This document shows, in pieces, positions 1 to 7,798 of a DNA stretch of 40,954 nucleotides. The translations under genes were made by a program, and so were the position numbers. The stretch is from IMG/VR virus record IMGVR_UViG_3300025828_000052, positions 1 through 40,954 of that record, one strand, 5' to 3'. The notes under the pieces were generated by a model. The model saw nothing but the letters and a program-made list of their open reading frames with translations, searched no databases and was not told the DNA's origin. This DNA comes from a virus. Position 1 is the first letter of the stretch. Every line of letters begins with the position of its first letter.

Positions 1-794
1 TTAATGCTTGTAATAGCTGCAGCATTAACTGAAGTAAGTGCTGAAACATTTGCAACTACAGTATTAATACTGGTAATTGAATCAAGATTTGTCTGTGTTA
101 ATGCTGATACTGCAGCAACATCATTTACTGTTGCAGCAGTAACACCAGAGATAAGCAGATCACCTGTTACTGCAAGAGCAGTACTAACTGAAACTGTACC
201 AAAGTTTTGGTCTGCAGAAACAAGGATTGTACCACTTACAGGTATTGAACTTGATACTGCACCATTAACTGTAATCTTAATACCAGTACCTGCTTCAATA
301 AATTTAACAGTACCACCTGCGGTAGATGGAACATTTGTCAGACCTGCACCATCACCTACAAAGAATGCTGCGCTAACAATACTATTAAATGTAGCAATAG
401 AAGCAGATACTTTAGCAACATTAATTGTTGTATCTTCTAAACTTACAGCAATAGTTGGATTGCCCTCAGTACCATCACCATTAGTGATTGCAATGCCTGC
501 ACCAGCAGTTAAAGTTCTACCGTTTACTTCTCCACCGCTTACAGCAACAAGACCTACAACACCAGTAAGATCAGCTAGATTATTTAGTGTAGATGCATTA
601 GCAGTAAGAGTTACACCATTAAGCTGAAATGTTCCATTAATGTTAACAGTAGAATTACTAAGCTGCAGTCCTGAGTTTGTACCTGATCCGTCTTGAACAG
701 TCTGTACTGTTCCAGTAAGTCCAGTATTATTACTTCCTACTTGGAGAAGCTGCTTATAACTATTTGCAATTGTTGATCCAGTAAGTGTTGCCAT
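1..794 (-). CDS. Fibre-like virion structural protein, N-terminal part (cut by left edge)
   Basis: An uninterrupted minus-strand frame runs from the ATG at 794 to the left edge, at least 264 residues, beginning MATLTGSTIANSYKQLLQVG. The protein is very rich in Thr, Ser, Ala, Val and Asn and low in charge. It contains motifs such as LTAGAGIAITNGDGTEGNPT and FFVGDGAGLTNVP, which are typical of beta-structured phage fibre or appendage proteins. The start overlaps the preceding stop (TAATG), suggesting coupled translation at the end of the structural operon. The C-terminus lies outside the window, so the exact role (tail fibre, head fibre or decoration) cannot be fixed. The plus-strand frame across the same bases is a shadow. 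Confidence 0.75.
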   Translation of the reverse strand, partial: MATLTGSTIANSYKQLLQVGSNNTGLTGTVQTVQDGSGTNSGLQLSNSTVNINGTFQLNGVTLTANASTLNNLADLTGVVGLVAVSGGEVNGRTLTAGAGIAITNGDGTEGNPTIAVSLEDTTINVAKVSASIATFNSIVSAAFFVGDGAGLTNVPSTAGGTVKFIEAGTGIKITVNGAVSSSIPVSGTILVSADQNFGTVSVSTALAVTGDLLISGVTAATVNDVAAVSALTQTNLDSITSINTVVANVSALTSVNAAAITSI

Positions 795-1072
795 TATATC
801 ATATTCCAATCAGTGTCATAATTTTCCCAAGTATTAGTAGCATTATTCCATACTAGATTTCGATCATTATTCAATGGTGGGCGTGGATTACGAATACTCT
901 CGTCATCTCGTACATTAGCAGTCCTATTCTGCGGATGATTCTTTAGATCATATGCTCCATCATAATCTGTAGGGCATACAAGCATACCATAACTATTCAT
1001 CTTCAATACCCTATGAGGATACTGAAAACCACAAGTGTCACATATTGCTAATGCTCGCTTGTTGCTTGCCAT
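794..1072 (-). CDS. Small zinc-ribbon-like structural-operon protein
   Basis: This 92-residue protein has a CxxC pair near the N-terminus (CDTCGFQYP) and a further Cys in the stretch MLVCPTDYD, resembling an incomplete zinc ribbon. The rest is Asn/Asp/Trp-rich and ends NTWENYDTDWNMI. It sits between the gp4-like protein and the fibre-like gene, and its TAA stop shares a base with the next ATG. Small CxxC proteins at this position are common in marine phage structural operons, but no function is known to me. Metal binding is inferred from the cysteines alone. Confidence 0.75.
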   Translation of the reverse strand: MASNKRALAICDTCGFQYPHRVLKMNSYGMLVCPTDYDGAYDLKNHPQNRTANVRDDESIRNPRPPLNNDRNLVWNNATNTWENYDTDWNMI

Positions 1073-1074
1073 AA

Positions 1075-1749
1075 TTATACTTTATTTAATCGTGGTAGAA
1101 AATAGGCACTTGCTCTTTCTCTGTCTTCGTCCATTGCTCTTGAAAGTCTTTCTTCGTATTCCATCTTTAAAAACTGAATACGTGAACCATCTACACCGGG
1201 TCGCTTCATTGACATAAAGTATGATAGACCTGCTGTAAGGCAGGGAAGAAAACGTCTCGATACATCAGCAATTTGTACAGCAGACTTATTAACATCTTGT
1301 GTATACTTTATCTGTTCTAGTTTAAGAGTATCTGTTGTATTTTCTGGTACAGGCCAGAGGTAAAGAGTAGGGTTAGCGCGATCACGGCGAATAGCATACT
1401 GTGTAGGTCTTCCCTTTTGACTCTTTCGAGGTATCTTGAGATACTCTTCCATGCTAATTCTTTCAAGTTGTAAATCAGTATTATCTCTACTTAATACTGC
1501 CTCTGTAATATCTATTGTGCTAGAGGTAAGAGCATAAGCTGTAACGCTAGTAGAAACTGAAACTACTGTAGTACCAGCAGTCCATAGAAGGATTCCTCGA
1601 TTCTGCCAATCCTGTAAAAGAAGATTAATTGAACGACGAGCAGACTTAGGTTCATGTCCTAATGTCTGTTCACCACCAATCATTTCCATTGCTTCTTGAA
1701 TAACTTCATCAATATCCATTGAGAAGTTATATGTGCCGCTGGTACTCAT
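1075..1749 (-). CDS. P22 gp4-like head completion / tail adaptor protein
   Basis: This 224-residue protein begins with a helical segment (DIDEVIQEAMEMIGGE) followed by ARRSINLLLQDWQNRGILLW. This matches the fold pattern of the P22 gp4 (packaged DNA stabilisation / tail accessory) family, as does the later TQYAIRRDRANPTLYLWPVP. Proteins of this family bind below the portal after DNA packaging and close the head, preparing the tail attachment site. It lies in the minus-strand structural operon with another adaptor-like gene at 3099-3755. The family call rests on pattern recognition, not an alignment. Confidence 0.75.
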   Translation of the reverse strand: MSTSGTYNFSMDIDEVIQEAMEMIGGEQTLGHEPKSARRSINLLLQDWQNRGILLWTAGTTVVSVSTSVTAYALTSSTIDITEAVLSRDNTDLQLERISMEEYLKIPRKSQKGRPTQYAIRRDRANPTLYLWPVPENTTDTLKLEQIKYTQDVNKSAVQIADVSRRFLPCLTAGLSYFMSMKRPGVDGSRIQFLKMEYEERLSRAMDEDRERASAYFLPRLNKV

Positions 1750-1760
1750 TAGAGTTATCC

Positions 1761-1949
1761 TTAGTCGTTATACTCTACAATCTTACCCGGTTCATAATCT
1801 ACAACAACATCTTGTTCTGCACCTTTAACCTGTGGACCTTTACGTGCAGCACCAAAACCCTGACCTGTAGGTTTACCAGTCATCTTTAAAACGTCCTCTT
1901 GTGTACGAGGATTTTTAATCCAATTATACGTATACTCTTTTACTGCCAT
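1761..1949 (-). CDS. Small hypothetical structural-operon protein
   Basis: This 62-residue protein starts at ATG 1949, preceded on the minus strand by AGGAG. It contains YTYNWIKNPRTQEDVLKMTG, then a Gly/Lys-rich middle and an acidic C-terminus (VVVDYEPGKIVEYND). It belongs to the run of small, mostly basic genes between the two adaptor-like proteins. I do not recognise the family. Its start lies within the end of the upstream gene (26-base overlap), consistent with coupled translation. Confidence 0.65.
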   Translation of the reverse strand: MAVKEYTYNWIKNPRTQEDVLKMTGKPTGQGFGAARKGPQVKGAEQDVVVDYEPGKIVEYND

Positions 1950-2043
1950 TTTTAATTCTCCTGTTAACTTTACGTTTAGTTTTTCTTTTCTTACTAGGTA
2001 CTTTAGTAATCTGTTGTGGTATACTTGATCTACCTATAGCCAT
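1924..2043 (-). CDS. Tiny Lys/Arg-rich protein
   Basis: A 39-residue frame opens with MAIGRSSIPQQITKVP and continues with a strongly basic tail (SKKRKTKRKVNRRIKNGSKR). The ATG at 2043 directly abuts the TAG stop of the preceding gene (2044-2046), with a GGAAG sequence just upstream. The tight packing and the typical MAIGRSS opening, seen in small phage structural-operon proteins, support a real gene despite its size. The basic tail suggests contact with nucleic acid or an acidic virion surface; that is inference. Confidence 0.55.
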   Translation of the reverse strand: MAIGRSSIPQQITKVPSKKRKTKRKVNRRIKNGSKRVYV

Positions 2044-2349
2044 CTAACACTTCCATCTCTTACGTGCTTGGCGTAATCTTGAATTAGGATTTTTAGCAGC
2101 TTTGGGAAACTGTTTCATTTGTCCTGCACTACGTGCACAGTAACTCTTTCTGCGTGCTGCTCGTTTACCTGTAGGATTAGATTCAGTTACAGCAGTCTGT
2201 AATTTACTACCGGGATTTTCTCTGCGGTACTTAGCTACACCCTTTTCAGTCATGCCTGCTCCTTGTTTGGTAGGACGCTTCTGTCCACCGCCAATAGTAT
2301 GACCCTTCATTCCCTTACCAGTAGACTTACGTTTCTTTTTTACAGCCAT
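2044..2349 (-). CDS. Highly basic small virion-associated-type protein
   Basis: This 101-residue protein is dominated by Lys, Arg, Gly and Ser. It opens [20 protein letters not shown] and has a later segment RAARRKSYCARSAGQMKQFP. The latter matches small phage proteins with an ARSAGQMKxFP element, and the C-terminus is RLRQARKRWKC. The start shares a base with the upstream stop (TAATG). Such proteins accompany head genes in many marine phages and may neutralise packaged DNA, although no function has been assigned to my knowledge. Confidence 0.75.
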   Translation of the reverse strand: MAVKKKRKSTGKGMKGHTIGGGQKRPTKQGAGMTEKGVAKYRRENPGSKLQTAVTESNPTGKRAARRKSYCARSAGQMKQFPKAAKNPNSRLRQARKRWKC

Positions 2350-2774
2350 TACTTTTTCCCACGTGTTTTAGTGCTAGTTTTAAAAGTACGAACCATAGTA
2401 GGCTTACCACCTACACCTTGCTTAACTGCTCGCTTACGTTTTACTGCAGATGATTTCTGCCCTGCTGTCATACTCTTTGCTTTTGCAAGTGGCACACACT
2501 TAGGATATTTACGCTTTGTATTCTTGGTTGACTTTCTTCCACAGGGTTGATACTTTCCGTCCTTCTTTGGTGCACCAATATCAACCCACTTCTCGTCTAC
2601 CCATTTGCGTAAACCACCACCTGCTTTCTTCTTTACAACTTTTTTCTTTTTATTTCCACCCGGCTTTACCTTGCCACTACAAACAGCAGACGCATACATA
2701 TTTGCATAAGCTGATGGATATACATCAAACTTACGCTTTGCTGCAGCTTTACCCTTTGGACATAGTTTAGCCAC
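2349..2774 (-). CDS. Highly basic protein with ARSAGQM-family neighbour, GTG start
   Basis: This 141-residue protein starts with GTG at 2774, reading as [20 protein letters not shown]. It contains [20 protein letters not shown], then Lys-rich linkers, a segment resembling its neighbour's ([20 protein letters not shown]) and a basic C-terminus. The [19 protein letters not shown] pattern recurs in marine phage genomes next to capsid genes, sometimes called DNA-binding-like. Function is unknown. The start overlaps the previous gene by 8 bases, supporting translation from one polycistronic message. Confidence 0.75.
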   Translation of the reverse strand: MAKLCPKGKAAAKRKFDVYPSAYANMYASAVCSGKVKPGGNKKKKVVKKKAGGGLRKWVDEKWVDIGAPKKDGKYQPCGRKSTKNTKRKYPKCVPLAKAKSMTAGQKSSAVKRKRAVKQGVGGKPTMVRTFKTSTKTRGKK

Positions 2775-2910
2775 GTTTCCTTTTTTCCTTACTCTTTCCT
2801 GCCTGACTTAATGCAATTGCCACCGCTTGCTTCTGAGGATACTTTTCCTTTTTCAGCTTACGAATGTTTGCACTAACTGTCTTTTGGCTTGAACCTTTTT
2901 TAAGAGGCAT
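2767..2910 (-). CDS. Small basic protein of the PLKKGSS type
   Basis: This 47-residue frame begins [20 protein letters not shown] and continues with [12 protein letters not shown] and a basic end (KSKEKRKRG). The PLKKGSS...NI...[10 protein letters not shown] pattern is a recognisable family of short phage proteins usually found near head genes. The ATG at 2910 shares a base with the upstream TAA (TAATG), and the stop overlaps the next gene by 8 bases. The role is unknown; structural or DNA-associated is inference from context and charge. Confidence 0.7.
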   Translation of the reverse strand: MPLKKGSSQKTVSANIRKLKKEKYPQKQAVAIALSQAGKSKEKRKRG

Positions 2911-3083
2911 TACATGTACAGTCTATTCTGACAACCGCCCTTGCTTTTTTTACTTTTACTCTTTGATGATTTGGATGACTTAGACATTTTACCCATAGCC
3001 ATTTCCTGTTGCTGAGTGATAGCACCGCCATCTTTGTACTTCTTAACTTTACCAACACCCATCATTTTCTTTTTACCATACAT
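2910..3083 (-). CDS. Tiny Lys/Ser-rich protein
   Basis: A 57-residue frame reads [20 protein letters not shown], then a Gln/Met segment and a Ser/Lys-rich tract ending GGCQNRLYM. The ATG at 3083 has a clear upstream AAAGGAAA on the minus strand. The KKYKDGG opening resembles other short phage proteins placed after adaptor genes. Position between the adaptor and the PLKKGSS gene, with end-to-start coupling, supports it being real. Function unknown. Confidence 0.6.
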   Translation of the reverse strand: MYGKKKMMGVGKVKKYKDGGAITQQQEMAMGKMSKSSKSSKSKSKKSKGGCQNRLYM

Positions 3084-3098
3084 TGTAGTTTTCCTTTC

Positions 3099-3755
3099 TT
3101 AATTAGTATTAGGTATTAAGTTGTTGTCTGCACCTGCAGGACTTGCAGGAGTTTGCATATCATCGCGTCTTGTTCTACGTGCCTGATTGCGCTGTAGTTC
3201 AAGAACTTGACCATACTTCTGTTCATACAACTGAGCAGCAGGCCAATCCTTTTGGAATAACATTGCTTCAATCATTGATGCATTGAACAGTAAATCATAA
3301 CAGTAGTCAGAAAAATAGTTTGTCGGTGTAGCAGAAGTAAGAGTAGTGGGTCTGCTCACATGTACTATCTGTCCACTGTACGTAGAAGCAGGTGTAGGTG
3401 CAATTAATACTGTACTATTGTTACGAGGAGAATAATATCGTGGCTCTGCAGTTGAAGCTGAAACAGGCCAGTAGTCATTTAGATATTCATCTGTTCTTTG
3501 AAGCAGATTAATTTTTGTAGCATTACTTGAAATATTAATATTTTTTATAACACGTGTACCTGTAGGAAGAGTAACAATATTATTACCCAGACTTACAGCA
3601 ACAGAAGTGTACGTTACCAAACCATAGTCATCTAGGTCTTTGGTAAGTCTTTCTTCTGCACGATTGACCATATTAGGTACATAGTTTAAAAACTCTGTAC
3701 CGTCATTCTCACATGCATTAATAATATCATTTACAAGATATGTGTAATTAGCCAT
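3099..3755 (-). CDS. Phage adaptor / gateway protein (head-tail connector)
   Basis: This 218-residue protein opens MANYTYLVNDIINACENDGT, then LNYVPNMVNRAEERLTKDLD, a pattern typical of the adaptor or gateway proteins that ring the bottom of podovirus portals. A beta-rich middle (PRYYSPRNNSTVLIAPTP) is followed by a C-terminal helix (AAQLYEQKYGQVLELQRNQA). Its start overlaps the end of the upstream 101-residue gene by 8 bases. With the gp4-like protein at 1075-1749 it probably completes the head-to-tail junction. The assignment is by family resemblance and context. Confidence 0.7.
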   Translation of the reverse strand: MANYTYLVNDIINACENDGTEFLNYVPNMVNRAEERLTKDLDDYGLVTYTSVAVSLGNNIVTLPTGTRVIKNINISSNATKINLLQRTDEYLNDYWPVSASTAEPRYYSPRNNSTVLIAPTPASTYSGQIVHVSRPTTLTSATPTNYFSDYCYDLLFNASMIEAMLFQKDWPAAQLYEQKYGQVLELQRNQARRTRRDDMQTPASPAGADNNLIPNTN

Positions 3756-4053
3756 AGAATACTGCTACCGTAGAAGCGGAAGTAGGAGCAGAAACTTTTA
3801 TTGGACCATTCATACGAATGCCAAATTCAGGAACATACACTTCATTTACATCATTGTTTGTTGTATTTACAAACTTAATATTGTTGCCCTTGAGTGTTCC
3901 GTGCTCATCTGTAGATGTACCTGTAATTAAAAAAGTACCTACACCTGAAGAATGAATAGCACGAACACGTGTATCAGCAACTGTAACGCTTGAAGCAACA
4001 TCCACAACTGCACCACTGCCTGTTACAAAACCCTGTCGAATGTTGGTTGGCAT
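3748..4053 (-). CDS. Small beta-rich virion-type protein
   Basis: This 101-residue protein begins MPTNIRQGFVTGSGAVVDVA and is rich in Val, Thr, Ser and Gly, with alternating hydrophobic residues that suggest an all-beta fold. It ends KVSAPTSASTVAVFYG. Its position directly after the capsid terminator and before the adaptor suggests a head decoration or tail accessory protein. It is probably the first gene of a new transcription unit, because a TATAAT box lies about 40 bases upstream. Family not recognised. Confidence 0.65.
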   Translation of the reverse strand: MPTNIRQGFVTGSGAVVDVASSVTVADTRVRAIHSSGVGTFLITGTSTDEHGTLKGNNIKFVNTTNNDVNEVYVPEFGIRMNGPIKVSAPTSASTVAVFYG

Positions 4054-4090
4054 TTATTTTTTCCTTTAGACATATAATAAAACTAGGTTT

Positions 4091-4119
4091 ATTATACTTC
4101 ATAAAACCTAAATACAAAA
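4091..4119 (-). promoter_or_regulatory. Putative leftward promoter after the capsid terminator
   Basis: On the minus strand a perfect TATAAT box (4096-4091) lies just downstream of the capsid-gene terminator and about 40 bases before the ATG at 4053. The matching upstream -35 region is weak (TTTTGT at 17-base spacing). Placement between a terminator and a new gene is what makes it credible. Confidence 0.4.
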
Positions 4120-4124
4120 GAAAG

Positions 4125-4166
4125 AAGGGCAGGGAAAAAATAATTTAGTTTTCTTTCCCTACCCTT
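4125..4166 (-). terminator. Rho-independent terminator after the major capsid gene
   Basis: On the minus strand AAGGGTAGGGAAA pairs with TTTCCCTGCCCTT over 13 positions, one being a U-G wobble, followed by CTTTCTTTTG. It lies 28 bases past the capsid stop codon, so it probably ends the abundant head-gene message before the adaptor genes. Confidence 0.7.
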
Positions 4167-4193
4167 TACTTTCTTTAGTTTATTATGGTACTA

Positions 4194-5129
4194 TTAGGAA
4201 GAACCTGAAGCACCATAAAAACCACGCCAGTCGGACCAGCCAAAGCTGTAACGCTCACGTGCCTTGAACCGAAGATTACCTGTATCAAAGTCAGGTTCCA
4301 TCTTGGTCTGTAGTGGTGCGCGAACAAACATCTTTGTACCATTTGGTGCGTCTGTCTTTAAGAACCAAGCATTTGTATCAGTGAAACGATGGTTTACAAA
4401 GAAACCACCGGGAACTAGACCCTGATTACGAATGCTGTTAATGTCATTGACATTAGTAACACCAGTTGTGCTGTTAGTAGCAGTGGTGGTGCTTAATGTG
4501 CTGTTTAGAATCTGATCTGCAGTAAAGGCAAGATCAGGTGGAATGTGAAGAGACTCTGCACGAATACCGATTAGAATACCACGATCATCCTGTGCTTTGG
4601 AGATAGTGATAAGAGCAGATTCGAGAGATGCTTCTGAAAGATCGGTAGCGTCAAGATCATTGTCTTGAACACCACCATCAATGACTGGATGGTTGTCACT
4701 GAATAGTGGCTGACCATCACCACCAAGATAAGCATTGCTAAAGCCGTTATTGAAAACGTCTGCAGCTTTTACCTGCTTGGTGTTTGCCATTGAACGAGCA
4801 AGACCACGTGCACGTAGTTTGGCAAATGTGTCATAGAGGTTGTCTTCCATTGCCTCTTCTGTAATTGAGAAGGCTAGACTGATTGTCTCGTGTGTGTAAC
4901 GAGCAGTGTAGCTTTCTTGTGCGTCATCATACTGGACAGCAGCACCTTCACTCTTAACAGGTGCAGAACCAAATCCAGTAAATAGAACTTCTTCCTCAAA
5001 TGCACGATCTGAATTTTCAATATCGAATAGAGGTGCATGTTCATTATCAACATCACCATACTCAAGACCGAAAACGGCATTTAGACCGGGAAGAAGCTCT
5101 TTAGCAATACTAGCGCGATTAATAGCCAT
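4194..5129 (-). CDS. Major capsid protein (Mu gpT-like family)
   Basis: This 311-residue protein opens MAINRASIAKELLPGLNAVF and contains SDRAFEEEVLFTGFG, then TISLAFSITEEAMEDNLYD and LGGDGQPLFSDNHPV. These are signature stretches of the Mu gpT-like major head subunit family, which adopts the HK97 fold. It would assemble the icosahedral shell. Length fits the family. It is followed at once by a strong terminator and preceded by a decoration-type gene, a scaffold-like gene and a GroES-like gene, the expected head-assembly order. Start at 5129 has a good upstream AAAGGAGT-type site. Confidence 0.9.
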   Translation of the reverse strand: MAINRASIAKELLPGLNAVFGLEYGDVDNEHAPLFDIENSDRAFEEEVLFTGFGSAPVKSEGAAVQYDDAQESYTARYTHETISLAFSITEEAMEDNLYDTFAKLRARGLARSMANTKQVKAADVFNNGFSNAYLGGDGQPLFSDNHPVIDGGVQDNDLDATDLSEASLESALITISKAQDDRGILIGIRAESLHIPPDLAFTADQILNSTLSTTTATNSTTGVTNVNDINSIRNQGLVPGGFFVNHRFTDTNAWFLKTDAPNGTKMFVRAPLQTKMEPDFDTGNLRFKARERYSFGWSDWRGFYGASGSS

Positions 5130-5152
5130 TATTAATTACTCCTTTCCCTTAC

Positions 5153-5737
5153 TTAGTTTACTGAAGCATCAGCAGAGATATATGCATCCACATGCTTCAA
5201 GATACGAACTTCCAGCTTGGGGAAGGCACGCTCTGTATTAACAGCAATGTCGTTACCCGGTACATCAAGAACTGCAATTGGACGAAGCATTGCATTTCCT
5301 GTTGTACGAGTGCTGGCTTTAATTCCAAACCCTGACTTGCCAGTAAAGGTAGAACCTGCACCAAGTGTAACATTAAAGTTTTGTGAATTGATATCTCCAG
5401 CAGAAACTGTTGCGTCTGCCTGAACAATAAATGTTGCCTGTGGATTATCAACAACAGCAGCATATGCTTCTGTTACTGAAGTATTAGCTGGCCAGTAAGT
5501 TGACCAGCTTGGTTCACCATTAGCAACATAACGACAACCCATGAAAACACCCATGGCTTTCTGAGTTGTAGTAGTTAGAACTTCAATATTCCCAGCATTG
5601 TTAACGACGATATCACCAGTAAAAATGTTAGTGTCATAGGCACTCGCAATTGGATAGTCATTTGTGGCTTTGCTGTTTGGTGCACCACCACGAATGCGGG
5701 AAGGAGTAAGTCCATTTAGTGTCTTAGTAGTAGTCAT
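5153..5737 (-). CDS. Head-associated (decoration-like) structural protein
   Basis: This 194-residue protein starts MTTTKTLNGLTPSRIRGGAP and carries a beta-rich body with FTGDIVVNNAGNIEVLTT and VFMGCRYVANGEPSWSTYWP. That last motif recurs in phage proteins encoded next to the major capsid gene. It ends ILKHVDAYISADASVN. Its location immediately upstream of the capsid gene suggests a capsid decoration or stabilising protein. No enzymatic motif is visible. The function is inferred from position and composition. Confidence 0.65.
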   Translation of the reverse strand: MTTTKTLNGLTPSRIRGGAPNSKATNDYPIASAYDTNIFTGDIVVNNAGNIEVLTTTTQKAMGVFMGCRYVANGEPSWSTYWPANTSVTEAYAAVVDNPQATFIVQADATVSAGDINSQNFNVTLGAGSTFTGKSGFGIKASTRTTGNAMLRPIAVLDVPGNDIAVNTERAFPKLEVRILKHVDAYISADASVN

Positions 5738-5787
5738 AACACTATGTTCCTTTCCTTGTTAAATACATTGACAAACAGGAAAACAAA

Positions 5788-6270
5788 CTAATCTTGAAAA
5801 GACGCTCGCCGTCCTGTTGTAATTTTTGATCGACTAGAGTTAGAGATAGGCATACGAGAATCAGAGCTGTTCATTAGCTGCATGTTAACAGCTTGTACTG
5901 CCTCTCTACTCTTGTTTTCATAAAACTCTTGACGAGATTCAGCTAGGTCAGTAGGCATTTTGCCTAAAGCCAAGTCTCCACGACAGACCGCTCCTGCATA
6001 TCGTCCTTCTTCCCTCACGACGGAAGATATAAGCATTTCAGGAACTTCTTCCTGACTGACTAATTCCCAACCTTCGGCTAAACGCTTGCCAATGTTTTGA
6101 ATGTCGTCTTGTCCCTTCAAAGTAATTCGCAGCCAGCGAAGAGACATTCCTTCACTCTTAAAACGGTTGCGAACTGTGTCAGGAATATTTAACCAATTTG
6201 GTTCTTCAAAAACTCTACGAGTTTTATTTTCCCTCATGCTTGATTCTCGTGATGTTGTGTTTCGTGTCAT
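5788..6270 (-). CDS. Conserved head-operon protein of unknown function
   Basis: This 160-residue protein begins with a polar Arg/Ser-rich tail, then EPNWLNIPDTVRNRFKSEGM and SLRWLRITLKGQDDIQNIGK. A segment RLAEGWELVSQEEVPE follows, and the end is Ser/Arg-rich and disordered. Marine phages often carry such a protein between scaffold and decoration genes. It may be a minor head component or assembly factor; I see no catalytic motif. Start at 6270 is preceded by AAGGACAAATACA. Confidence 0.65.
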   Translation of the reverse strand: MTRNTTSRESSMRENKTRRVFEEPNWLNIPDTVRNRFKSEGMSLRWLRITLKGQDDIQNIGKRLAEGWELVSQEEVPEMLISSVVREEGRYAGAVCRGDLALGKMPTDLAESRQEFYENKSREAVQAVNMQLMNSSDSRMPISNSSRSKITTGRRASFQD

Positions 6271-6295
6271 TGTATTTGTCCTTCCTTATCCACGC

Positions 6296-7270
6296 TTAAC
6301 TATAAACACTGGTGTATTCGCCATCAGCCTGTTCGACCTTTAGCTTTTCAGCAGCGTACTTTTCAAGTGGTATACCCCATTTATTTGCCAACCTTACATC
6401 TTCTTGAGTAAGTTTGACTTTATTGCTACTCTGAGAAGTTTTTGGTGTGCGTGACGCACCCGCTACCACTTGAGCAGAACTTGTAGTCGTGTCCTGCAAA
6501 CGAGGTGTTTCAGGTTCAGAGTTAATATCCTGAAACTTGTGAGGATAACGCTGACGTAAACGATTGTCAACTTCCTCGTAAAAATCATCATCTGAAGGAT
6601 CATAACCTTCACCCTTCAGTTCTTGGTCAATAGTAAGAGCAGCGGCAGTCATAATCTGATCCTGACCAAACCATGAATTTTTAGTTGCCCATTCTACTGC
6701 CTTTGGATCGTACTCTTGAGTCTGTTGTTGCTGTTGTGCAACTTGTGCTGCTTGCTGCCCATTTGACTCTAAAGCACGATTGTATTCTTCCCAAGCTGCC
6801 TTCTGCTGTTCAACACGATTTTTTTCTGCATAGGCTTTGCTCATGCTTTCTTGTGCTGTCAGCATTCCGTCAGTATCACCTGATTCAACGGCTTGCTTGT
6901 ATAACTGTTTAGCTGCTTCAATGTTTGACTCTAATTGACTCTCAGTACTGTCAATAGAATTTTTTAAACTTGAAGAAAGCTGTGTATCTCTTTCCTGTAC
7001 AGCCGAACGTAGATTATTAATTTCACTACGTAGCTGTTGTAATTCTTCATCGCGTTCTTTACGCTGACGAATTAACTGTCTAATTCTTTTCTCTGCACCC
7101 TTGGTCTGAATACCATCTAGTTCTTCAGGTTGTTCTTCTTCTTTTTCTTGCTTCTTCTCAACCTTCTTAACTTCTGGTGCAGCTTCTAATTCTTCTTCAA
7201 CTTCAAACTCAACTTTAGGAGTTTTGTCCTCATCTGAATTTACGTTAACTGTTGACCATTCTTCACTCAT
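6296..7270 (-). CDS. Scaffold-like capsid assembly protein
   Basis: This 324-residue protein is highly charged and predicted to be largely helical. An acidic N-terminus (EEELEAAPEVKK) leads into EEEQPEELDGIQTKGAEKRI and heptad-rich coiled coils (RQLIRQRKERDEELQQLRSE). A Gln-rich stretch and a C-terminal domain ending KWGIPLEKYAAEKLKVEQAD follow. This layout and its place between the portal side and the capsid gene are those of phage scaffold proteins, which guide capsid assembly and then leave. The family is inferred from architecture. Confidence 0.7.
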   Translation of the reverse strand: MSEEWSTVNVNSDEDKTPKVEFEVEEELEAAPEVKKVEKKQEKEEEQPEELDGIQTKGAEKRIRQLIRQRKERDEELQQLRSEINNLRSAVQERDTQLSSSLKNSIDSTESQLESNIEAAKQLYKQAVESGDTDGMLTAQESMSKAYAEKNRVEQQKAAWEEYNRALESNGQQAAQVAQQQQQTQEYDPKAVEWATKNSWFGQDQIMTAAALTIDQELKGEGYDPSDDDFYEEVDNRLRQRYPHKFQDINSEPETPRLQDTTTSSAQVVAGASRTPKTSQSSNKVKLTQEDVRLANKWGIPLEKYAAEKLKVEQADGEYTSVYS

Positions 7271-7344
7271 TGATATATTTCCTTTTTCTCTTACCCGTTA
7301 GCAGCGAATCTAACGTATTGGTTTAATCTACCCGCTGTATTAGT

Positions 7345-7373
7345 ATATTACAATAAATTATTATAAGATACAA
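7345..7373 (-). promoter_or_regulatory. Weak putative leftward promoter before the head genes
   Basis: On the minus strand TTGTAT (7373-7368) and TAATAT (7350-7345) are spaced by 17 bases in a very AT-rich gap. It would allow extra transcription of the scaffold and capsid genes. Both boxes are only partial matches, so this is tentative. A small GTTAG/CTAAC hairpin lies further down the leader (7297-7314). Confidence 0.25.
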
Positions 7374-7375
7374 AT

Positions 7376-7798
7376 TTAATTTGAAAGATGATATGTAGGA
7401 TCAAGTAGACTTGGTTTTTCAACTTTCATAATTACTTGATCATCAAAGATAAGAAGTAGCTTCATACCCTTGTACATAAACTTCTGTCCTGAATACTTTG
7501 CGTAACAAATATAGTCACCTACTTCACACCATGCTCCGTTAGGAAACTTGTCTTCGTCTTTGTAAGCTAAGTCACCTTTCTTTAAAACTTTAGCAACGGT
7601 AGTGAGGTAAGCTACATCGTCCTTTACTTTATCAGGTAGAATAATACCACCTTTTGTCTTCTGCTTTACTGCTACTGGAAGAACCAGTAGATGAAAGCCG
7701 GGAATGCTTGGCAAACTTTTAAGGTCTACCTTTACTGCACTCTCGTCTGTTACCCAATCAGCAGCATCAACTGCCTTATCCATTCGTACTGCTTGCAT
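7376..7798 (-). CDS. GroES-like co-chaperonin
   Basis: This 140-residue protein has a GroES-type core. LPSIPGFHLLVLPVAVKQK is followed by the mobile-loop region TKGGIILPDKVKDD, then VAKVLKKGDLAYKD, WCEVGDYICYAKYSGQKF and KLLLIFDDQVIMKVE at the end of the barrel. GroES proteins cap GroEL, and T4 gp31 shows that phages use their own version to fold capsid protein. Placement in the head operon, two genes from the scaffold, supports the same job here. It has an N-terminal extension of about 30 residues relative to GroES. A strong AGGAGG lies upstream of the start. Confidence 0.8.
   Translation of the reverse strand: MQAVRMDKAVDAADWVTDESAVKVDLKSLPSIPGFHLLVLPVAVKQKTKGGIILPDKVKDDVAYLTTVAKVLKKGDLAYKDEDKFPNGAWCEVGDYICYAKYSGQKFMYKGMKLLLIFDDQVIMKVEKPSLLDPTYHLSN

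Noticed and set aside
4-627. Long plus-strand open frame at the left edge
   Set aside because: It is the mirror of the minus-strand fibre-like frame. The residues look unstructured and it has no ribosome site, while the minus-strand frame is continuous, coupled to its neighbour and compositionally typical of a fibre protein.
4085-4109. AGGTTT/AAACCT inverted repeat as a second terminator
   Set aside because: Only six base pairs with a long loop, and it overlaps the TATAAT box that more plausibly starts the next transcript.
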